A stretch of DNA of 64,000 nt from Amphibalanus amphitrite (taxonomy: Eukaryota; Arthropoda; Thecostraca; Balanomorpha; Balanidae), in the NCBI RefSeq assembly GCF_019059575.1, contig NW_024881583.1, forward strand, positions 1,052,501 to 1,116,500. Direction: 5' to 3'. This document shows positions 1 through 12,526 of the stretch, one piece after another. The position numbers and the translations under genes are program-made. The notes under the pieces were generated by a model. It worked only from the letters and a program-made list of their open reading frames with translations. It ran no database searches and had not been told where the DNA came from. Position 1 is the stretch's first letter, and every line of letters starts with the position of its first letter.

Positions 1-3000
1 CATCAGACTAGGGTGGTTCTGTCCGATGTCAAATAATGTGAACAATGTCACAGGCTCTCTTCTGTTACAGCTGGTTATGGTCTGCTCTTTTGAGCGCCCT
101 TCAAGTTTCACTGGTCCCATAGACGATGCGAAAGCCGAAAGTGTCTACTGAAGCTACCATGGACTATGGAGTGGAACTATATCTACAGAATCGGTTGGGA
201 ATCCAGAAATTCTGCATGTTCTGTGGGTATACCAGACCCATGCCTACCTATACCCACAACTGATAATTGTTTGACCCTGAGGTCTGGCCATTGTCTGAAC
301 CAAAATTCAATTTTGATGCCCTTCGAACATCACTTCAATAAAAGTCATTCGATAAACTAACTTCTACAGCTCGTAGGCAGTTCCTGTAAATCAACAAAAT
401 CTAAGGTGCCAGTATACGGACGGCGTCTCCTCAAGGTCCCTGGGTCAGACGTGGGTATCGGCCGACCGATGAGTCCCCGCGATAAGCGCGATAGGCAGCC
501 ACGTCGCGGCGCCCCGCCCGTGCCGACGAGACGAGCGCTGACCGGAGGCGACAGGACAAAAGGTGGCGAGGCCCAGATAGCGCGCCTGCTGTCCGCTCTG
601 GCAGTGATGCCGCTCGTCTGCGCCGTCACCGCCGCCGCCGCGCCGCTGACGCCCCCACCACCCGAGTCTCCGCCGCGCCGCACACGTCTCCGCCGTAGAC
701 AGCTCAGTGTAGGAGTGCCCGAGGAGCGAGCAGCCGGGCACACGGCTCGGTACAAACCAAACACTTGACTGCTCAACGATCGGTAAAAGGAGTCGACCGT
801 GAACATGATGATGCAGAGATTTTTGAATTTCGAATCTGCGTCATGGATCCACTGGGGGGTTACCAAGTGGTCAAGAATGTTAGCGCAGTCAAGATAGGCG
901 GTGGCATCAAATCATTGAATTTATCGGAAAGGAGGTGATGGCCCGAATTCGAGTTGCTTCGATTACAGCGATTCGACTCTGACGGGACCGGCCCGCGGTC
1001 AGAAGTGGTGGTCAGATTACTGGCTTGGGGAACTACTGCAGACCGAGACTTCAGACTCCTTGATGGAAGTGCCGGCTTATAGATTCATCGGATTGATGCA
1101 GAAATGCATAAACATGATTCTGGTTTATCATGATTCATGCCCCTGGATTGCGGAATAGCTCAATATAGCTACAGTCAAATTTAATGGACCTAGACAGCAA
1201 ATGTTTTAGGTACATACCCGTTATACTTTATATGACTATGGGGTACGACATTCGGTCAGTTAAATGTGTATTGCTTTGATTTAATTTCAATTTGCGGTCG
1301 TTTCAACCGTTGTTGTCGGACCCAAAGAGCTCTCTCGCCGGCTTCCGCACCACAAAGATGAGCCAGTCCAGCTCCAATGTTCCAGCTCAGTACCTCAACC
1401 CAGCGCCAGTGGACTATAGTTTACTGTGACGACTACCAGTGGACTATAGTCCACCGGTGGTGGAGGATATATCCTGCACCACCTACCCCGAATTCCAGCG
1501 CGGGCTCGTCGAATTAGCCAGCGCGGCTGCGGTATCGCTCGTCTCAGCTGCAGAATAATGTCTACTGAAAATGTTACGCCCAATCGCATCGATCTCCAGC
1601 TTCGTAAGCAGGTGCTGATGAGAGTATGTATAGTAGTCGGACAAAGCTGGTAGTGAGCGGATGCAAAGCGGACAACGTGTTGGCGTGATGAACGACGGGT
1701 CTTATATTTCGATCTACACGGCGTGACGCAATAGTTCGATGCAGCGACACTGAAAAGCGGTGTAGGTGCTGTAGCTTACAACGCCACCGAGTCTGAACGG
1801 GGTGTGTAGGCGGAATTCCGGGCCCCTTATCTTTGACATCGCCAGTGACAGTCGGGCGGGTGGCAATCAGTTGGTATACGTGCCACTTGGTACTCGTGGG
1901 TGTACATAAGCATCGAGCCGTTGTCACCACTTCGGATTATCAGCTCTTGCGCTTCACTGGTCATAGTACACGCAACTCGTACTGCATGAGCATACCTATC
2001 GGTAATTTGGGTTTTCAATAGAAATTTTGTCCGAATGGACGAACGGGTGGTTGTGGGTCCTGGTTTCATGAAGGTGAAACGTAGGTATGCTTCAAATGTC
2101 GTGAGCCCATCGGCATAGGTTATACCAGTGCGCTCTCGAAGTTGCTCGCATTGTATTGAGGGACAATGTCGTGCACGAGCGAGAGTTTAATAAAACTATC
2201 ACAATGGGCCACATCACGTAACATGCCATATTTGTCAAATAGAGATTACGATAGTTCAAATTGTGCGACAATCAGTGTTGTTGGCCCGTGTTTTTGGAAA
2301 AAGGGTGTGTCCGGTTGTCGTGGTCAGACAAAAAAATAGGCGGCAGGTACTGCGACTCTGGACTGCTCAGCACGCCAGCGATGCGGTTCCGGTTCCTGAA
2401 TGACAGCTGCTGACACGATGGCGTGACATCTATGGAGTGGTAGGTCTACAGACGGACCTATTGCATAACAAGGAATGGGTTCTCAAGATATTTACACTCA
2501 TGCACGTATCTGTAAAAGCTGCGGGTCTCTAAGACTAACTGCTGCCTAAGTTCTGCCTTGTTTATATGCCTATGATTGTTTGTACCCCTTAATTATTACG
2601 AAATATATTAAATAAGAGTTCGTACTTCGTTCACAGTCATGTAAGTACACAAAATTTTGATATTATCCGGCCTGTAGCATACCCACTATCCACTACCCAG
2701 TAGGCTAGCCTACCCTGAAAGCTGACCTCGCAGGCAGTATAGTTAGCAGTCACGGCCAGTCAGTATCGGCCCGGTCACACCACGGGGTTGGTCACCAGCA
2801 GTCTCAATCACGGGTCAGTGACCTGACAGTTCACACCAAGACCGGAGTCGCAGCGCACGCGGCCACCCGCTGTCGGCCTCACGGCTGTCTGGGAAGGCCT
2901 CAACTCAACGCAGATACCACCCCCGCCCCTTACAGACGGAGAGGCCTGAGGCGACCTCGGCACCCCCCCCCCCCCCCACACGACCCTCTCCACTCGGTGT

Positions 3001-6000
3001 GATAGTCTGGGCATACGAGGGGGAGGCACGGCGGCGGTCCTTATGACTGTGATACGGCCTGTATCAGTCGGCGCGGAGAGGAGACGCAGCCGCGGCTGAA
3101 GACGGCCGCTGATGCAACGGTCGTTTGTCTGTCCGACCGCACCCGTGACCGCACCCTCAGCCACACCCCTGGCTACGTCACAGTCGGAGAACTCCGCCGC
3201 ATTGTTAACGCAGCGGTCATCAGTTTGTTTGCCTTCCATGTCATCATTGGATCGGCACGACCTTTACATTTCACTCGCATATTGATGTCATGTTCTTCTT
3301 TCTCGATATCTATAGGTCTGTCACCATTTTATCATATCACTTATTGGTTCGTTCGGCTTTGTGTTCTTGAAATAAATGAATGAATGATTATTATTGAAAT
3401 TATTACGCCCATCTTCTGACGTTCGCATCATTATTCCTTCGCCCTCATTCCATTCTGACAGGATTATCATTTATCTTTCTAATTATTGACCACATCGAAG
3501 CGTTTTTAGCTTCTCTCTCATTTAGAAAAAAAAAATCCTTAGATAGGAGCTTTCCGCACATTTGCGGGTAAACTGTTACTGTTCAGACGTTACGTCCGTT
3601 TATCAAACTTGGTAATCAAAACAACGCTTTAAATATGAAAAATGGCACAAAAAGCGAATAAAAGCGTCCTCTTTGCATCCTGGAACAACGCAACCATCGG
3701 AGCGGGGGGGGGGGGGGCACCGGGGCACCGCGCCCCCTTTGATTTTGGCATTTTAACATCGGCCCTATGGGCGTTGCATGGAAAGAATGGGACCAAAAGT
3801 CCGTAGTGCCCACCTTAATTGAAGGTGTTCCGCCGCCATTGAGCGAAACTACTTTGCAATTACGTTTTAATTGTAATTGCGTATGTAATATGTTTAAAGA
3901 ACTTTAATCAACGAACGAATAGGCATGGTCTTTTCCATCACACGCGCTTTACGGAAAAGAACACAGCCTGATAAGCAGTATCGATATTCATCCATCCTCT
4001 GAATGTGTTTACCCCCCATCACACATACAGCCTCTCAATAATGCGATACGTTCCGGCTCCCTCGCACACCACAGCACACGGTGACCGATGCCCTGCGTCT
4101 ACCTCCGCCCACCGCGGCGCCCATAGCGGTGACGGATAGTGCTGCATCGGTCGGAGCACCGCCCCGCGACCCGCGGCGGCGCATTGTAGTTAGTGGCCCA
4201 CCGAGTACACACGACCGGGCGTATTTGCCGACAGACGAATGGTCCGCCGCGAAACCCGCTACTGCGCAGTCAACTAATGACCTGTGTGTTTACGTATGAT
4301 GTTATCGACTAATGCCAGATGATCGCCCAAGTCTGTTGACAGCAGCGACATAGTGCTAGGTTGATCGTCGTTTGTTCTGTGTTGTGATGTTGTTCGTTTG
4401 TTCTGCTCATGACTCGAAATGTTCACGATCTAATTGGATTATTGCTTTGCTTGTTGTTGTTATTTTATGATACCTAAACATGAAACAGGACCTCTACTTT
4501 TTAACAATAATACGTCGGGACAGACTTCCCTATAAAGAGCAGCGTCTGCAGTCGAGACAGTCATCAGCTGGTGACAATTACGACCCCGTGCCGCGATCAG
4601 TCTACATTTTTTCGTGGTCATCGTGGTTATCCAGATCCAGGATGTCACAGGAAGAGCCGCGCAGTATTTCCGTCTAATCGGTCCCACCTCCACAGCCTGA
4701 GCACCCTCCCCCCCCCCCTCCAGGGCCACTCGGCGCCCTCCCACTCGGTCCACCCCGTTCTCCGGTCTCGTCCGCAGACGCCTCCTCTCGCCGAGATGGT
4801 CCGACGGTGCGTGACGTCACTGCGTCGCCACCGACGCGCGTCGGCTCCGTCGGCGGCGGCGATTGATCGGCGAGCGGCGCACCGGCGGCCGCAGTCACGG
4901 CGACCGGAGCGCCGTGGACTGTGGAACGCCGTGGTGTGAAACGGACACAGGGCCTGCAGTTGGTGACTGAATTGAATATAGAAGAGTTCTGTGGTTTGAG
5001 GTTCAGCCAGTGTTGAATCTTAGGTTGGACTTAGAGTGACAACTTTCGGCGAGTTAATGATAGAAAACGGTTCTGATCAGGTCAGTGTAAACCTGATGCT
5101 CGAAGACTTGGGTCAGTAGATAGTATCAAACTATCACAGTCACGTTTCATAGATGTCATATGTGACGAAGGCGTGGTAGCGCGCAAGTTATCACGCTCGA
5201 TAATTATCAGACCATGGCGCCGCTTAGAACGTGCTGGACTTGAGGTCCGTCAGTGACTCCAAGTTCTTCGAGGAACTCCTCTCTATGGCACCATGGAACC
5301 TGCATATCGTCGATAGGACACACAACGCTATGTGATCAGGTAAGTAGCGGAAGGATGCCCGGCTTGAAGTGAGCATGTGTAGATATCCGAAAGTCCAACA
5401 TTCTAATCCAATATCACGTCACATTTGATGAAAGGGTCGAAATCAGTTTTACACGACCTTATTCTTTAGCGACATTGTGATGAAGGGATGTTTACATCAA
5501 TTAATTAGCTAAGCAGTAATCAAAACCGCGTCTAAAACTTTTCAAGCTGTCTTAAAAGTTACCATTTAAACGCTTAGAAACACCGTTTGCTTAGGTATTG
5601 ATAGATGCATTGGCGGCGGCCAGATAAAATTAAAATGGAAAACCATACACCAATTTTAAGGAGAAAATTGTAAGAAACGAAAGAGCACTGCATGATAAAT
5701 TTCACCAAACAGGTAGGTAAGAATTTCATACTCGAGAACGTATGTGAACCTCTTCCCTGTGTAGCCTCGTGACCGTGATTCTCATCCATTCGTTTTCTGA
5801 AGGTCTCCTCTCACTTTGCTGCAGGCCGTCTGAATCCTTTCTTTTCTCACTGCAATTCAGCTGCCTCTCTTTGCTCCTAGCTTCCTGTAGGGTCTGGCAC
5901 TCGGTTCACTGCAGGTCACCTGTCGTGGCTGCACGGCAGATCTCCCTTCGTGCACCAGCCCAATGCAGTCGACAGGCGCCGCAGTTACTGGCAGTAATTG

Positions 6001-7230
6001 TGCGCACCATCGCCGGTAGCGCAGTGTCCGTCTGTTCACTCACCTCAGAGGTCACGTCTGACATGGCCTCACGTCGACAAGCAACGGTGGCGCGTATGCT
6101 AATGTCCAGGCGTGCGGACGAAATGGGCAGACCCCTTCCATCATAGCGCTGTCGCCATTGAGCAGGGAGCGCAAATCTGCAGGGCATCTGGCACAGTCTG
6201 TGCCACTGCTGTCTGCCGGCACATCCCTGGTGGTATTACGACCACTTGTGCCTGGAGCTGAAGGTCGTAAAACGACCAGAGTTATATGGACCATTATGTC
6301 ACCGGCCGGCCCGCTTTGGTTACCGTGACCTCCGTGCACTGTCTGCGTGCCGGGGCACTCCCAGGAGCGCGCGGGCCGAGTGGCCGCTGGGGACCGCGAG
6401 CTGGCGATGCGGACAGGCGTTAGTCACGGATGCGGACAGGGAGAGGCGTTTTCCTTGACCATGGGTTGGGAAAGGCGACGTGCCTTCTGATCGCCCTACA
6501 ATGATTTCGGTAGGGGGACATGTATTTTGTCGGGCACGGGTCTGGTCAGGACAATGCGTCTACTGTTCGTTTTAAAATCGGGCGAAACTACGCTGGCGAG
6601 TAGTCAGCCTAAAAGGCTTCAGGTAGAACGAGGTGTCCAATGTTGTCTATGGCTTTGTACAGGGCCAAAAGTCTACTTTGACCACGGATTTTTGGAGCTA
6701 CCGCCCCATGGCGCGCAGTGCCCGCCGGGCGCCGCCCCTGCCGTCCCAGTCCGCCGCCGGTCCGCACGCCTGACCTCTGGTCATTCCTCGCTCGGTGCCG
6801 TTCCGTGCCGCGGCCAGTCACAAAATACAGACGAGTGGTGGTGCCGTGACGTGGCGCAGTCACGGTACGGTACCGCTCCAAATGTCAGAATGTGACCTTA
6901 CACAGCGAGAACACGGCGAGCCCTGCAGATCTCGCACAGCGAAACGCTGAAATGAATTTCACTTCGCCTCAAAGAGCATCAAGATGTTGCCGACTAACGT
7001 CATACAATTTGGAACTAGAGCAGAAATTACATTTGTGACCAGTCAATAAATCATTAATTCATTCATTGTCTGTGCTGGGCTCCCACAGGATCAGATTATA
7101 TGTGCATGACATTTCTGCTCGATTATTATACCTTTTACAGCAGGTTGCTGCACCTGTTCAGCGGAAACGACCACGGTACCAATAGCGTTTCTATGTATCG
7201 TATTGATGCATCCAGTTCGCAAATGAGAAT
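1..7230. other. Intergenic region, no recognisable gene
   Basis: I see no conserved domain, plausible exon chain or RNA gene in this stretch. It alternates between AT-rich sequence and GC/CpG-rich patches (about 400-770, 2810-3240, 4080-4290, 4680-4940 and 5880-6890). Those patches give long open frames on both strands only because stops are rare there. Homopolymer C or G runs occur near 2968-2979 and 3703-3718. The patches could be promoters or untranslated exons of genes lying outside the window, but nothing here demonstrates it. Confidence 0.5.
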
Positions 7231-7234
7231 TTAA

Positions 7235-8066
7235 CCCGGCAGTTGCTGGGGTATTTCGCCACCCGCCGTTTGCTGAGGGGGGCGTTAAACGCCCCCAGCC
7301 GATAAATAGGCGCGGAGAAACGCACGAGGCGGCAAACGAAAGAACGCGACGAGACGCTTCAGATGAGTACTTTAAAAATGAGTTTTGAGGTCACAGGTCG
7401 GGTCAAGGTCAGGTCAAACACCTGAAATCGGGCTTTCAGTAGCATGGACTTCGGAACCTCGCAATGGGCGCCTCTCGTCATAAACTCTGTCAAAACGGTG
7501 CACAATCCTTCATATAAGGCCTACAAGAGTGTCAGATCCATGTAGGGGTCAGTCAAGCATAGGTCAGGGTCATGTTCAGGTCAACCAGGTAGGCACATAT
7601 CCCCGAAAATCTAAACTGATATTTGCAGCCTATGAGTGTGACATATGTTTTATGGGTAATTTTGGGCGTAGAACACGATGGTAACATTTATTTCATCATA
7701 GGTAATTTAAGAAATGCATGCATCATGGTCGTGAAGTAGTCACGAGAAAATGCCAAGATTCAGTTCAAGATTTTGGAAGATTCGAAAAGATAATGAAAAA
7801 TCGAAGATAGCCATTTGATTTTCCATGGTATTGGCGGTCTAAATGTCTATTCTGTGATTTTATATGATTTTTCGAACATATGCCGTTTTTGGTCGAAAAT
7901 TAAAAACATGACGTCACTAAGACCTCGATATCTCAAAAAATTTTCGACCGATTTTTGAAACTTTGTCACAATATACTTCAATCAATTCGCGCTGTTGTTA
8001 TGCTATAGCGCGGCGAAAAAGTGGGGGGCGTTTAACGCCCCCCCCCCCTCACCAGCAACTCGCGGG
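7235..8066. mobile_element. TTAA-flanked AGGTCA element, copy 1
   Basis: The element is bounded by TTAA at 7231-7234 and 8067-8070. Its ends are imperfect inverted repeats: it begins CCCGGCAGTTGCTGGGG, and the right end reads back as CCCGCGAGTTGCTGG. Inside each end is a palindromic hairpin of G6-CGTTTAACG-C6 type, at about 7277-7302 and 8020-8050. The interior at 7388-7590 contains many AGGTCA or GGGTCA half-sites, and there is a TGACGTCA core near 7910. No transposase frame is visible, so the copy is non-autonomous. A TTAA duplication is typical of the piggyBac and Kolobok superfamilies; assignment to either is inference. Confidence 0.8.
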
Positions 8067-8070
8067 TTAA

Positions 8071-9420
8071 ACGAAGCTAGCGGTTTTGTGCCAGCATTTT
8101 GTCATGAACAATTGCCTAAAATCGCATTCATGGGTCAGGTCAAGTCACCGACCTAAGTCATAATCGCAAGTTTTAGACCTCTGCATTATCCATGTAAATG
8201 TCGCAACTTGAAATTCTCTCAGTGCCAGGGAATCTTGAAACTTTCAGTAAATAGAAAGCTTCTGAATCCCTATAAATTGTTTCCATGACAGTCACCTGTC
8301 AAGCACCAGATCACGTGTCAGGTATGTCACGTAACCTTTTCATTATAACTCAGCAGGAGAAACACGGAAACTGCTTATTCAGCGCTGGTTTCCGCCGGCG
8401 TTGCTCTACTCCTACCTCATGCACGTGATGTCGCATTTTCTTGTTCATTTATTTTCATCTTTTATTTGTTCTTTTTATTTGCAATTTAGACCTTGCATGA
8501 CGTCATACTTTTATCGTGTCACTAAAGTCATTTGATGTCGTCCGATTTCTTTTACAAATTTTTGGTTTTCTACATATATGTTGGCCGAGTCGGTAGGGAC
8601 CCCTCTCGCAATTTCACCCCTAATGGAGCTAGAGGTTCGCGGAAACGAACGGGCGTGTGCGCCGTTACGACACGCAGCGATTGGTACCCGATCATCCGAT
8701 GTTAGGGTCTCAGGTCAACCGGTGACCTCTGAAGTCAAGTCAAGTGACCCAAGGCACGGGTTCAGTTTTTGGTAAAAAAGCTTGCCAAAAATGGTCGCAG
8801 AGCCGTGATTTTGACACAATCGTATTCTCCATGCTCAGGCGCGTCGAATGGTATACCTTTTGTTCGGATGAGGTCAACTCAAGGTGTTGACCTCGGGTCA
8901 AGGTCAGGTCAGCGCTCTTCAGGTCACGAGGTTGGTCGAACCTCGTACACCCACCTCGGCCGGCGAAGGTTAGCCGGCGAGTCGGGTAACGGCACCAACT
9001 AACTCTGTATTGTAACCTGCTAACATAAAGTTGTATGAAAAATGACCACCCCAACCAACTTCCTGACTGAGAGACTTTGACCTAACCTTGACCTGAGACC
9101 GACACCGGAATCAAACTTTGTCAGACAAAGTATACCATTTAACGCGGCCTAGTGCGACGAAGACGATGATGCCAGCGTCGAAAAGCATTGTACACTTCAT
9201 GTTGAGTCATACGACCATTGTTTACCATTGACTTCACCCTGATCTTCAGGTGTTTTACCTAGCCTCAGAAGTTACCGTTTGACCTCAGACCTATTATGCA
9301 GGCACAGGCGCTGCGTCTACTAACGATGCTCAACATTTTTTTTTTCGCGAAGCCCTAGCCTATAAAATAAGGGCAAAACGGTGAAAGAGGTCCTAACTCC
9401 CCCCCCCCCCCCCCCCACTC
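8071..9420. repeat. Diffuse AGGTCA-rich repeat block
   Basis: GGTCA and its complement TGACC recur here (about 8131-8160, 8290-8330, 8705-8755, 8868-8935, 9075-9100 and 9270-9290), often as pairs a few bases apart. A long C run at 9400-9417 closes the block. The composition resembles the interior of the TTAA elements, but I could not find matched terminal repeats with TTAA on both sides. It may be a decayed or rearranged family member. No gene was recognised. Confidence 0.5.
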
Positions 9421-10071
9421 GGCCAGACCGTGTGTAGATAACAAACAACATCGTAGCAAGCAGTAACAGCAGCAGCATGACTTACACAGATACTTTCGTA
9501 AAAAAAGCTCAGGCCATATGATCCCACTGTATTTCTCCACCAAATGAAGGTGCTGGGTCATCGACCAAGCTGCTTTATCTATAGGGATTAGGGATGAATG
9601 ATGATTCACATGGAGGTGATGCCCCGCCCTACAGCACATAGGAAGACTGTCAATAGATAAAGGTACGGCTTTCCAGAACTCACACACATTCACGGGTTAA
9701 TTACATTTTTTTTTATAGTTGCCAAAACCACGGTGACTATAAGCCACAACTAGCTGGCAGCCCAATCAGCCAGCCGAGCGCAATGCGAGCCTGTCTTTTG
9801 TCACCTTTTATCCCCTCCTCTTCTCCGTATTTCCCCTCCCTGCCCACTCCGCCTCCTATCGGAAATGAATCGACCTCTAAGCTCGTCCTGCACTTTGTTC
9901 TGGCGAAGTGCCGGCTGATTTTCTCCACAGTACCTACCGTCTGATTTTCTCCACAGTAGCGGCTGATTTGTCCCTGCGTCCGCTCAATCCAAGGCCCTCT
10001 AACCGCTCAATCGGGCTCTCAGTCGCAGATAGATACTTATATGAATAATGGATTCCAGGAGGGCAGTCCCA

Positions 10072-10127
10072 TGACGTCATTGGTTCTTTTGTGTATCGTT
10101 ACCATGGCAACCAGCCCACTGACGTCA
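10072..10127. promoter_or_regulatory. X-box flanked by two CRE sites, with inverted CCAAT
   Basis: A palindromic TGACGTCA (CRE, CREB/ATF class) lies at 10072-10079 and is followed directly by TTGG, giving an inverted CCAAT pentamer (ATTGG). GTTACCATGGCAAC at 10098-10111 is a full match to the RFX X-box consensus. A second TGACGTCA is at 10120-10127, and a partial X-box (GTTACCATAAC) follows at about 10139. The cluster lies roughly 1 kb upstream of the GPCR start codon on the same strand, so it could be an enhancer or upstream promoter for that gene. Binding and target are inferred. Confidence 0.55.
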
Positions 10128-11108
10128 GTAAAGTGCATCGTTACCATAACTACAGTCACCATGGGATAAACTCACTAGGTAGTTATGGATAAAACTGATA
10201 ATAATGGACAACAGAAGAAGATCAGACGAAGCTCAAATATACATCGGTAAGCACTCGAGTGCATTGCGTTGCAAACAAGAAAGTTGATAGAACTTTCAAT
10301 TGACCTTTGAAGCAATTTATTTTTAGCAATTAATTTACGGTTGAAAAAAGATAGAAATGTAGAAACCTCTCGAGTCACGATTTGTGCGTTTTTTGTCTTT
10401 TAACAATGCCCCGTTTTGTGGAGGATGAGAATGAGGTTATCATTTGGCACTGATCGGAAAGTCACTCCAGAGAGCACTTCAACCTTGCTACGCACCAGAT
10501 CACATCTGCTTAATCAATTCGACGTCCAATAACCGGTGAGCTAATCCCACCTTCTATCCATAATCCCTCTAACCCTCTGTTCAGCATCCGGTACGCCTCG
10601 GTCCGTGACTCCGGCGTTGCTCTCCGCCCGGCCCGGACAGGGTACCTTACTCCGGACATACTCCGGGTCCGGAGTCCGGAGCGCCGCCGGCGGAGGCTCG
10701 GCCCGGGACGGACCAACCTCGGCCGGCCCGGCCCGGCCCGGAATCAATAGGTGGCGCTCGACGACCGGCCAGTGACGTCACCGTCCGCCAGCGGGTCAGA
10801 CGCTGACCCCGGCACGGCGGGGTCCGAAGGCTACGGGCAGCCACCGGACCGAACCGGAAAACACTGAACTGCAATCGGTAGCACTCTCGCATTAATTCAA
10901 CAGGGTTCCTCAAGGATCAATGTCCTTATTTTCTTCGCAAAATGCACATCCATTAGCATCCCAGTTTCCCTCGACATTAAGTTCCTCTTCTAGGTCCCTG
11001 TACCGGCCACCTCGTCTGCGTTCCGTCCCGCCGCGTCTGACGGCACCTCTCTGTTCACCAGGCGCCGCACCGAGCCGCTTCACCGACGACGGTCAGCACC
11101 GGTGACCG
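10128..11108. other. GPCR upstream region with CpG-rich segment
   Basis: No separate gene is recognised. The part from about 10510 to 11100 is GC-rich with many CpG and GGCCC motifs (for example CGGCCCGGCCCGG near 10725), as expected for an unmethylated promoter and 5' untranslated exon. It leads directly into the GPCR start codon at 11109. The transcription start was not located. Confidence 0.4.
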
Positions 11109-12526
11109 ATGGCGATCGCCGGGGGAGTGCCGGAGGCGGCCGCCCGCGCCCGAGAGCCCCGGCCCCAGTCCGACCTGGAGGCGTGGCGCAGCCTGCTCAG
11201 CATCTTCTCCAACTACTCCTCCGTACTGGACGAATGGGTGAGACACGAGTGGGGGAAAGAGAGGGGGAAGATGTAGAGAGAAAAAGCTAGAGTGGGTTTG
11301 TTTCCATACCGGTATAATTGTTTACGCCGGATATTAGGTACATAGTCCTAAAAAGGTAAATAAGATGCATGAGCCCGGTAGAGCCTTGAGTAAAGGCATA
11401 TGCATGCCTTATTTGGTGTAAGAATTGTTATAATTTTCCGTATTTTGCAACACAAAAATAGATAGTATTTACGTGAAAACATAGCGTGAATACCTACAAG
11501 ACGAGCAGTCAACCATTCAGCCAGAAGCTGTCGTGTTTCAGCCGAAGCCATCTGCGTCGCTCCGTGACGCTCCACTTGCTCTGCTCGCAGGTGGAAAAGA
11601 TGCTGGAGGAAGCAAAACGACACGAGCAGAACGGCGAGCCCGAGCTGTGGATCATGAACAAGCCGGCGCAGTCGCTCTGCATCTGCGTCATCATCACAGC
11701 GGCCGTCATCCTCAACATCTGCGTCATCCAGAACATCTACCACAACGACCTGAAGCTGAAAACCGTCCACTTCCTTCTCATTAAAAACCTGTGCATCGTA
11801 GACTTGATCGGGGCGCTGTGCGTGCTGCCCGTGCCGCTCATCACCACGATGCAGGGCGAATGGACCTTCGGCGAGGTCATCTGCAGCCTAAACAGCATCA
11901 TCAACGTGCTGCTCTGGCTGCAGCACATCATCATGTTCATCATGCTGAAGATCGACCGCGTGCTGGCGTCGTGTCTGCCCATCGGGAAGTACCCCCTGTT
12001 CCCCATCCGGTTTATCAGTTTCGTGGTGATGCTCTCTTGGCTCTTCTCGTTCAGCGTTGCTGTGTTTGTCACCACCAACTACGACGCCCTCTTCGAGCCG
12101 GCCATCATCCTCTGTATCCCCGACCTGCCGTCGGTGTTTTTCATCTTCATCCTCGTCATCTACTGCCTCGCACTCTTTACCATCATCGTCGGCTACGTGC
12201 TAGTGGCCATCTTTTTGCGCCGCAAACAGGTAGCCGCGTCCCACAACCCGGCCAGTGTGCACATACTCGACTACCGTGGTCTGGAGCGCACTGCCATGGC
12301 CTCGTTCCTCGTCACGCTCAGTCACTTGGTGCTCTATATTCCGACCCTGCTGGTGATCGGCCTTCATGGCTGGATCCTGCCTCCGATCGGCATCCTCATC
12401 TGCGACATGATCGTCTACTCCGAGTTCTTCATCCACCCGGTCATCCTGCTGGCCACGTCGACTCGGATGCGCAAAGAGGTGCGCAGCACACTACGCCGTC
12501 TCCGCCAGTCTTTTTCGCGTCGGTAG
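11109..12526 (+). CDS. Orphan class A (rhodopsin-like) G-protein-coupled receptor
   Basis: Two coding exons, 11109-11237 and 11591-12526, are joined in phase 0 (donor TGG/GTGAGA, acceptor CTCGCAG), giving 354 residues. The start ATG lies in a good context (ACCGATGG), and the N-terminus has a glycosylation sequon at N35. Seven hydrophobic helices follow, starting near residue 70. Family landmarks are N85 in TM1, D114 in TM2, W134 before TM3, and C141 of the TM3 disulfide, with a matching Cys in the second extracellular loop. The DRY motif is D165-R166-V. TM6 lacks the CWxP tryptophan (LYIPT instead) and TM7 has FIHPV where NPxxY is usual, so activation may be atypical. The tail is short and basic. 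It is expected at the plasma membrane; the ligand is unknown and I do not recognise a subfamily. Confidence 0.85.

Noticed and set aside
357-866. 169-codon minus-strand frame near the window start
   Set aside because: GC-rich patch with open frames on both strands; no domain and Arg/Pro/Ser-rich composition.
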